Below are positions 1 to 7,000 of a stretch of 11,963 nt of DNA, piece after piece. The translations under genes were made by a program, and so were the position numbers. Position 1 is the first letter of the stretch. The number at the start of each line of letters is the position of its first letter. The stretch is from contig JAFTHG010000239.1 of assembly GCA_017457555.1 (NCBI GenBank), positions 1 through 11,963 of the forward strand, read 5' to 3'. Origin of the DNA: Kiritimatiellia bacterium (lineage in GTDB: Bacteria; Verrucomicrobiota; Kiritimatiellia; RFP12; DVOR01). The notes beneath the pieces are model-generated. The model did not search any database. It was not told the origin of the DNA and was given only the letters and a program-made list of their open reading frames with translations.

Positions 1-1
1 C

Positions 2-394
2 TCTGGTGCACGTGGTGGCGATTTGGGTGTCTTCGGTAAGGGGATGATGGTTCCTGAATTCGAAGCCGCAGCCTTTGCGCAAGAGATTGGCAAAGTTGGC
101 GAACCGGTGAAGACGCAGTTCGGCTATCATTTGATTCTGGTGACTGAACGTGATGAGGCTGCGGGTACCGCACGTGCATCGCATATTCTGCTTACAACTG
201 GCTCGGAAGAAACGCGCACACTCTCGCTCTTGGCCCTGCCATTACCGGCAGAAAAGACCGCAGAGGCGCTCCGTGAAGAGATGGTTGAGCAGCGGAAGCG
301 TCAGGCTGCAATGGAATTCTATGAAGCACAACGTCAGGCATTGAGCGTCACCAGTACGCTTTTCCCTGAGTTTTCTGCTGTGCCTCAAAAATAA
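2..394 (+). CDS. SurA/PpiC-type peptidyl-prolyl cis-trans isomerase, 3' end only
   Basis: This is the C-terminal 130 residues of a parvulin-family isomerase whose 5' end lies outside the window. Such enzymes catalyse cis-trans isomerisation of prolyl bonds and, in diderms, help fold outer-membrane and secreted proteins in the periplasm. The opening residues give the second half of a rotamase domain: GGDLGVFGKG, then MVPEF, then EPVKTQFGYHLI, all family hallmarks. About 15 residues later comes RASHILL, which resembles the first strand of a second parvulin domain, but the rest of such a domain is missing. It is followed instead by a charged helix (roughly the last 60 residues) and a short tail ending in PQK. 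SurA also ends in a helix after its parvulin domains, so this may be a shortened SurA-like architecture. Localisation cannot be judged because the N-terminus is absent. The gene ends 15 bases before a terminator. Family assignment is firm; naming it surA or prsA is not. Confidence 0.9.
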   Translation, partial: SGARGGDLGVFGKGMMVPEFEAAAFAQEIGKVGEPVKTQFGYHLILVTERDEAAGTARASHILLTTGSEETRTLSLLALPLPAEKTAEALREEMVEQRKRQAAMEFYEAQRQALSVTSTLFPEFSAVPQK

Positions 395-409
395 CCCATA
401 ATCCCTGTA

Positions 410-441
410 CCGCCCCCGTCGCGTGACGTGGGCGGTTTTTT
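410..441 (+). terminator. Rho-independent terminator after the isomerase gene
   Basis: A GC-rich hairpin has CCGCCC at 410-415 pairing with GGGCGG at 430-435. An inner CGTC/GACG pairing lies beyond one mismatch, closed by the loop GCGT. Six T residues follow immediately (436-441). It sits 15 bases after the isomerase stop codon and ends the upstream transcription unit. It also lies directly in front of the next gene, which therefore needs its own promoter or read-through. Confidence 0.9.
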
Positions 442-449
442 CGTTTTCA

Positions 450-2567
450 ATGAAGCTACTCCTAAGGTTCGTTACACGAAAAATCCTGCCGTTGCAAAAG
501 GTTCTTTTTGCGGCGGTGTGGGGAGGGTTTTTGGCATGTTTATCCAAGAGCCTAACCTATTCTATGGAGAAATTGCCCGTTTCCGATGAGCAGTTAGCCA
601 AATGGGCTGGGTTTTGGAGTGGTGTATTGAAGCGCAAACTCTTCCCATTGCCGGCGGTGCTGTTAGCCTTTCCATCGTTGACGGTGCTTTTTGCGTCTTT
701 GGGATTCTTGTTTGGTATTGGGGTTTCTGCAGCTTATGGTGTATTGGGGCTGCTCTGTGCGATGGGTTTGGCGTTAGTCGGTGGCGGTACATTGCAAGAT
801 GGCGTGCGACGCATCGGAGCCTTCTTAGGGATGGTTGTCCTGCTCTTTGCAATTGACCAAAGTTTTATTTTCTTTTCGTGGTGGGATGCGCAAGCGTATC
901 ATCTACCTGCGGCGCACTTCCTTCTGGAAGGGTGGAATCCCGTTTTTGAATCTACCCGGACAGCATTGCTGGAGGCGACCGGGGCTGATCCCTTGATGTT
1001 TAACATTTATCATAAAGAGTACTTGCCACGTGCTGGGTGTGTTTGGAGTGCTGTAACGGCTGCCTGCACGGGAAATTTGGAGTCTGGGGATACGTTGATT
1101 TTATTGACGGGCGTGGCGCTCGGCGGCCTTTCGTGGCGTGTCGCGCCGTTGCTTTTCGGGCAAGGACGATGGAAGCGCCTCTTTTTCGCCTCCCTTACGT
1201 TGCTGTCGCCGGGTGTGGTGGCCAGTGCTTTCTGCGGCGCACAGGATGGCTCGCTCTATGCATTACTGCTGATTGCGATGTTGTCAGCTTGCGCATATCG
1301 GAAAACGGGCTCAACGGAATGGTTGTCTTACTTAACGATTGCACCGGGGTTAGGGTGTAATCTTAAGTTTACGGGTGCTGTCAGTTTGGTACTCTCGGCA
1401 CTCGTCTTCACGATTCCGGTGTTGTGGGGCGCTCTCCGGGGACACTTGAAGCCCAAAGCATTCTGGAAGTGGGCCGCCGCCAATACAATTGGTTTCCTCT
1501 TTGCGCTCGTTGTCGGTTTCTCGCCCTATTTGACCAACTGGGCCAATCACGGTGGTCCCTTTTATCCGGAACACAGTTTTTCCAAGACGGAACCATTGCC
1601 GGCGATGACGGCAGAGTTTGATTTGTTGAATGACGACGCTGCTGCGATGGGATATTTTGGACGTGTGACCAATGCCTACATCTCCAAATGGTTGGCGCAT
1701 CGGTACTACGAGTGGAAGTTGGGCAAGAAACCCTTTAATCCGGTTTTTCACCTTGATCAGGTGAGTGGCTTGGGTAGTGGCTTCCGTATCGTGATGTGTT
1801 TGACGTTGCTGACGCTCTGTTTTACGCGGCGATGTGGTACACCATGGTTCTTGGCAGCGCTCCTCATAACCAGTTTTTGCCAACCCACCAAGACGATGGG
1901 GTATGTGCGGTATGTACCACAATTTTGGATGTTTCCCGTGGTGGTGGCGTTCAATGCGATGACAGTGAATATCACGCGTTCACCCAAGGTTGGGCGGGCT
2001 CTCGGCATTGTGGTTACCGCCATTCTGGCAACGAGTACGTATGTCTTTGCCGCAGGAAAGCTGATTCATGCCATTGGGATGAGTAATTACGCGTTGTCAA
2101 TTGTTGAAACGATGCGTTTCGAGAAGGCTCCAAAGGCGTATATTTTGGCATTGCATGACCGTTATCGTGAAGATGGACGCTGTATGGCAGCATGGGAAAC
2201 CTTGCCTCCAGATATTCCGGCTCCTCATGTTTTTGACACCTATTATCGTACGCTGTTACCAACGTGTGGCGTTTCTCAGACAGCATGGCAGACACCAGCG
2301 CAGATGCGAGATTTACGTGCCGCGGGGACGCCGTGTTTCTACTTAGGGGAACACCTCTGGTATTGGCCGGAAGATCCCACCAAGATTCGCCTGCCTGACA
2401 TGCACTTCTATGCAGGTCATCCGCGAAAGGATTTTACAGCCGGAAATATGTGGCGGATGACATTGGATGTGGTACCTTCTGTGCCAGGTTATCTCTGGCG
2501 AATTGCCGCATTCCGATGGGGACAATTCTGTGCATATTGGTCAAAGGAGCGTGTCAATGGCAGGTGA
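450..2567 (+). CDS. Multi-pass membrane glycosyltransferase, GT-C/GT39-like (PMT/ArnT style)
   Basis: A large integral membrane protein (705 residues from the ATG at 450) with about a dozen hydrophobic segments covering roughly residues 15-530 and a soluble C-terminal region of about 160 residues. GT-C enzymes of this shape transfer a sugar from a polyprenyl-phosphate donor to an acceptor on the outer face of the inner membrane. The clearest signature is the first extracytoplasmic loop after a hydrophobic segment, with DAQAYHLPAA starting at D146. The acidic residue followed by YH is typical of the family's catalytic loop; EYLPRAG further on also fits. Donor and acceptor cannot be read from the sequence. 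The start is uncertain. A GTG at 423 lies inside the upstream terminator and is unlikely. ATG 450 has only a weak ribosome site. TTG 531 has GGGAGG just upstream, and ATG 564 would drop the first hydrophobic stretch. The 3' end overlaps the next gene by 11 bases. Confidence 0.75.
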   Translation: MKLLLRFVTRKILPLQKVLFAAVWGGFLACLSKSLTYSMEKLPVSDEQLAKWAGFWSGVLKRKLFPLPAVLLAFPSLTVLFASLGFLFGIGVSAAYGVLGLLCAMGLALVGGGTLQDGVRRIGAFLGMVVLLFAIDQSFIFFSWWDAQAYHLPAAHFLLEGWNPVFESTRTALLEATGADPLMFNIYHKEYLPRAGCVWSAVTAACTGNLESGDTLILLTGVALGGLSWRVAPLLFGQGRWKRLFFASLTLLSPGVVASAFCGAQDGSLYALLLIAMLSACAYRKTGSTEWLSYLTIAPGLGCNLKFTGAVSLVLSALVFTIPVLWGALRGHLKPKAFWKWAAANTIGFLFALVVGFSPYLTNWANHGGPFYPEHSFSKTEPLPAMTAEFDLLNDDAAAMGYFGRVTNAYISKWLAHRYYEWKLGKKPFNPVFHLDQVSGLGSGFRIVMCLTLLTLCFTRRCGTPWFLAALLITSFCQPTKTMGYVRYVPQFWMFPVVVAFNAMTVNITRSPKVGRALGIVVTAILATSTYVFAAGKLIHAIGMSNYALSIVETMRFEKAPKAYILALHDRYREDGRCMAAWETLPPDIPAPHVFDTYYRTLLPTCGVSQTAWQTPAQMRDLRAAGTPCFYLGEHLWYWPEDPTKIRLPDMHFYAGHPRKDFTAGNMWRMTLDVVPSVPGYLWRIAAFRWGQFCAYWSKERVNGR
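2543..2549 (+). promoter_or_regulatory. Ribosome binding site that fixes the start of the second glycosyltransferase
   Basis: AAAGGAG lies 7 bases before the ATG at 2557, inside the end of the preceding coding region. The open frame extends upstream to an ATG at 2467, but that one has no such site and would add 30 residues translated from the neighbour's coding sequence. A GTG at 2551 is in frame but only one base from the site. The ATG at 2557 is clearly the best start. Confidence 0.85.
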
Positions 2568-4074
2568 GACTGTCGGGAAGAATCGCTCTTTGGCAAGATG
2601 GACTTTCGCTGCATTGGGGCTGACGGTCGTATGTTATGTGGCTAATGTGTTATTGGGGGGGCTGAATCAAGATGAAGGATGGTATCTCTACGCCGCACGT
2701 CAGATGATGTGCGGGGAGATTCCGCATCGTGATTTCTTCTTCACCCAAGGGATGGTTATGCCCGCAGTCTATGCGTGTTTTGGATGGTTGTGGTCTGCCG
2801 CCGGGGTCTTGGGAGGACGGTTATTTACTGCAGGACTCTCTCTCTCGGCACTTCTGATTGCGGATCGTGCGTTGGTATCGTGCTGTTCAAAGGCTGATGA
2901 TCGGAAGTTAATTCGCCTGGTTTTTTTCGCTTTTCTGGGAATTAATCTGTGGTACACCTATTTTACAGGGATACCAAAGGCATACGGTTTGTGCACACTC
3001 CTGATGGCAATAGGCTTTCGTCTTTTGACGGGATTGCGTGAGGGGCAGGGGATTGATCCGTGGTGTACTATTGTTGCCGGTGTTGTGTTTGCGCTTTTGC
3101 CGGATGTGCGGCTCTCCATGGGAATTCTACTTCCTGTGATTGCCGGATGGCTCTTCTGGCGACGGGCGTGGGCTGGGACATGGAACTGGGCACTCTTCTC
3201 GCTGGCAGCGGTTGTAACGCTTGGTTTGCTCTACTTGCCAGAATTAATTTTCTGGCCAGAAGCTTTTTGGGAATCTTGTCAGTTTCATGCTGCGCGAGAA
3301 CCGATGGGATTTCTCGGTGTCATTGGATGCGTGGCCCGTGTGATGCGGTTTAATCCGCTCTTGGTCGTGACATCAAGCCTCTTACTTTGGCTTGCTATCA
3401 CTAAAAAGCCTTCGTTGAAAGGGACATCCGAACATCGTGCTGCCTTTTTGCAGTTGTGGTCACTTTGCGCTGGGGCTTTACTTCTCGTTCATTTGTTTGC
3501 CCCTGTGCCATATGACGACTATCAAATCCCGGCACTCCTGCCACTGGCAATGACGGTTGCCTTTGCATTCTCCAGATTACCATTTGATTCGATGCGCTTG
3601 GCTTTGGCCAAGGTATTGGTGGTGGCGGCTGTATTGCTCACGCTTTGTGCTTCTCCTGTAGCTCAGGATTGGATGGTATGGGGACACGATCGTTTTTGGG
3701 TAAAGACAAAGTCTGTGCCAGATCTTTTTGAATTGCGTCGTGTGGGACGGCTTCTGCGCCGAGAGGCGAAACGTTTGCAGACGGATTGCGTGTGGACGCA
3801 GGATACGTATGTGGCGGTTGAAGCAGGGCTGCGTGTGCCTAAAGGGTTGGAAATGGGGCCCTTTTCAAAGCCGCAAGCCTTACAATTTGAACCGCGTTTA
3901 GCAGCATGGAGTGGGTATACCTTTGCGATGGACTATCCGACATTGAAGCCGGCACAGGATAGTTTGGAAAAGCGTGCGATCTTGCAAACAATCTACAATC
4001 GTCAGATTCTTTCGTTACCGTATTTTGGTCAAGGCGGAACCACGCTGACAATAGCAGAAAGGACAATGCCATGA
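2557..4074 (+). CDS. Second GT-C-type membrane glycosyltransferase (GT39/GT83-like)
   Basis: A 505-residue membrane protein with around ten to eleven hydrophobic segments over residues 10-370 and a soluble C-terminal portion of about 130 residues. After the first membrane segment comes NQDEGWYLYAAR with D39-E40. This is the acidic pair in the first outer loop that marks dolichyl- or undecaprenyl-phosphate-sugar-dependent transferases of the PMT/ArnT kind. A later GEIPHRDFFFTQG stretch is also common in bacterial members. By family knowledge it moves a sugar from a lipid carrier outside the inner membrane; sugar and acceptor are unknown. It is not an obvious duplicate of its neighbour: length and motif context differ (DEGWYL here, DAQAYH there). 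Its start overlaps the preceding gene by 11 bases and its stop overlaps the next start as ATGA, so the three genes are probably translationally coupled. A run of seven G residues lies at codons 33-35. Confidence 0.8.
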   Translation: MAGETVGKNRSLARWTFAALGLTVVCYVANVLLGGLNQDEGWYLYAARQMMCGEIPHRDFFFTQGMVMPAVYACFGWLWSAAGVLGGRLFTAGLSLSALLIADRALVSCCSKADDRKLIRLVFFAFLGINLWYTYFTGIPKAYGLCTLLMAIGFRLLTGLREGQGIDPWCTIVAGVVFALLPDVRLSMGILLPVIAGWLFWRRAWAGTWNWALFSLAAVVTLGLLYLPELIFWPEAFWESCQFHAAREPMGFLGVIGCVARVMRFNPLLVVTSSLLLWLAITKKPSLKGTSEHRAAFLQLWSLCAGALLLVHLFAPVPYDDYQIPALLPLAMTVAFAFSRLPFDSMRLALAKVLVVAAVLLTLCASPVAQDWMVWGHDRFWVKTKSVPDLFELRRVGRLLRREAKRLQTDCVWTQDTYVAVEAGLRVPKGLEMGPFSKPQALQFEPRLAAWSGYTFAMDYPTLKPAQDSLEKRAILQTIYNRQILSLPYFGQGGTTLTIAERTMP

Positions 4075-7000
4075 AAATGACGTTGATTCAATACGGAGTA
4101 GCCATTTTATCGGGGGGGCTGTTGGCATCGCTTTGGGAACCTTTTTCGCAGAGCGGTAATGTTTGGTTCGCATTAGTGCCACTTCTCTTCTTGTTGCGGC
4201 GTAGAGTGTCGCTTAAACGCAGTTTTGGTTTAGGCTTTACGTGTGGTTTTGTCGCATGGTCAGTGCAACTCTCATGGATGTTGAGTTTAACTGAAACGGG
4301 TGGACCTTGGCCATTGGTTGTGCCAGCATTGCTTGGATTGAGTGCAGTGTTAGCTGCCTACATAGGACTTTTTGCATTTCTGGCAGCCTTTTTGCGCCAG
4401 AAATTGTCGCAACAGCCGGGGCCTATTCGCATTCTGGAAGGATTCATCATTGAACCTGTTCTTTGGGCAGGCATTGAATGTTTGCGCTCGCATCTCTTTT
4501 CGGGATTTGCGTGGAATCCTCTCGCTTTGGCAACGACTTCCATCTTACCAGTTGCTCAAATAGCCGCAGTAGGTGGAAGTGTGGCATTAAGCGCACTGGT
4601 GGTGGCGGTGAATGGAGCAATTACCACTATTATAGAACGCTTTTGGAAGAGTGTTTTACGGCAGGCTCCAACGCAATGGTCGGCAAAGATCCTTCTGTCG
4701 CTTGAAAGCGTTTTGCCATTTGTGCTCTTCTTGATTGTTTTCGTGTGGGGCTACACACGGTTGCAAACGTATCAGCAAGTGCCTGAAAAACGAGTTGCGA
4801 CAGTTATTGTTGAGCGCACAGAGGTCCCTTCTATCTTTGAAGAACCCTTTGATACGGCTGATTTTGTTTTACGAAAAGGCAAAGAAATCGCAGACCTATT
4901 GCCCTTTTTCAAAGCAGATTTGTGGATTTGGCCAGAAAGCGCAATCTCAAATGTCCAATTTCCGAATATCAATTTACAGCGTCGTTTAGTTGCCTTGTCG
5001 CAACAAGCAGACGTGCCACTCTTCCTTGGTGGCCTCTATCTGACGGCCGACAAGGAATGGTATAACGCAGCAATGTTGATTACAAAAGAGGGATTTGACT
5101 ACGAACAAGTCTATGGGAAGCGCCATTTAGTGCCCTTTGGAGAGTATATTCCCTTTGACAGAACCTTCCCATGGTTACAACAGTTTGTACCTGGAGGTGT
5201 CGCCTGTGTCGCGGGTGAAAAAGTCAAGATGGTGACAACACCTTCAGGATTGCGTGTCGGGCCATTGATTTGTTTTGAAGACACGGTCGCATCGGTGGCG
5301 CGCGAGTCTGTTTTAGCTGGCGCAGAAATTCTGGTTAACATGAGCAATGATGCTTGGTATGCAACGTCAGCGGAACCAGAACAACATGCTCAACAAGCTA
5401 TTTTACGAACCATTGAAACGGGCGTTCCAATGGTTCGTTCAACCAATCATGGTGTGAATACGGTAATTGATGCAGTTGGGCGAGTTCAGGTAATTGAAGG
5501 TTTCCCAACGCGTGTCGCAGTAACTGCGACCCCTTTTGCCTTGACCTATCTGCGTTATGGGGAAATGGTCTTCGGTGTTCCCTGCGTAATGTGTGTGTTA
5601 GGATTAATCTTTATGCTTCTGCTTGGACGATTTATTCCTAAACGTGTGGTGGCTGTAAGTGCGATTTTGCTCGTGTGTTGTATGCCGATGATGGCACAGG
5701 CAAATGAAGCATTGTTGCCAACTGCAGAAATGTCTTTAGATGATGGTAATGTTAATTTAGCCGAACGGACGGCTCGAACGTTATTGGCGAAGATTGGTTT
5801 AACACCGGAAGATCGTGCGAAAGCAGAAGAAATTCTCATTCGTTCCGCATTGAAAAAGGGTGAATGGGATGCGGCGATGAAACATATTGAAGCGTGTCCG
5901 GAACTTCCCGCTAATCGGCGTTTGGCCTTTACTTTAGCTGCTTTGAGTGGTAAGGGTGACTTCGCTCAAGTCTTAAAGGTCTATGAAGAATCACAGGTTT
6001 CAACAGATGATAGCTGGGGGGTGACAGCATTGCGTTACGCCTTGTTGGCCGCACAAGAGTTAGGAAAGAAATTATTGGCCGCACAACGCTTTGAGGAAGT
6101 TCATAAAGCGAAGGGTGCTTCGGATATGGTGAAGGCTGAAAATGCTTTGGCATGGGATGCCTATTTACCCAATGAGGCATCACGGGCGGCGCTATTGGAG
6201 GGCGCCCAAAAAGCTGATCGTGGTGGAGTATTCCTGTCCTGTGCACTGGCATTGCCAAAGGCATACGCTTCGGTTAATCCCAAACCGGCAATTGAATGTT
6301 TGGAATCACTCTTGGCTTTGGAAGGATTGTCAACGACAGTTGAAGCGCGTTTAGCTTTAACGGCTGCCCAACTTGTTACCAAGCGTGAGGATAAGGTCAC
6401 GTATGCCCGTCGCGCAGTGAGCGTGGCGCGAGAGGAACGCATCCGTCAGGAATCGTTGCATACATTAGGTAATTTACTATGCGATTCGCCATCAACCTTT
6501 ACTGAAGGTATTTCGCATTTGAATCAGGCGGTTGTTCTAAATCCTTCAACCTCGCAAGCTCCCTTCATTCAGTTTAAGATTGCAGAAGCACTGCATGCTT
6601 CGGGTGACCAGTTAGAGGCGTTAAAAGCCTACAATCGCTATCTGGAGAGTTACGATGTGCCGGAACTTGCAATCCCTGTTCGTCAAGGCAAGGGACGCTT
6701 GTTGTGTGCGTTAGAGCGATATGATGAAGCGTTGGCACTTTTCTTGGAGGCCGCAGATATTGCACAGACGACAGAATTACGTCTTGGATTATTGACGGAA
6801 GCAGCTGACGCAGCGATGTCCGCTGGCCGTTATTCGCGTGCGATTGACTTGTATCGTCAGTTGTTGCGCGATGGGGCACGATCCGGAATCCGTTTGAGTT
6901 TGGCTCGCACCTTGGAAGCTGCCGGAGAGAAGGAGGCTTCACGGAAGGAGTATTTGGCCGTTCGGGAAGATGTCTCGTCGTCTGAAACAGAGATTTTCAC

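Noticed and set aside
423..449. GTG at 423 as start of the first glycosyltransferase
   Set aside because: It lies within the loop and right arm of the terminator hairpin, has no ribosome site, and the added residues have no family support.
1350..1922. Minus-strand open frame of 190 codons
   Set aside because: It lies opposite a well-supported membrane protein gene, shows no domain-like composition, and is a shadow of the coding strand.
2467..2556. Longer N-terminus for the second glycosyltransferase from ATG 2467
   Set aside because: It would overlap the neighbour by about 100 bases, lacks a ribosome site, and AAAGGAG sits ideally before ATG 2557.
5670..5684. LVCC as a lipobox that would make the TPR domain a lipoprotein
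   Set aside because: Valine at the position before cysteine does not fit the usual Gly/Ala/Ser, and the hydrophobic core continues past it to a good AQA signal peptidase I site.
6045..6086. Direct repeat TTGGCCGCACAA at 6045-6056 and 6075-6086 (period 30 bases)
   Set aside because: It encodes LAAQ twice in a helical TPR region, with no further copies; coincidence or ordinary helix repetition explains it.
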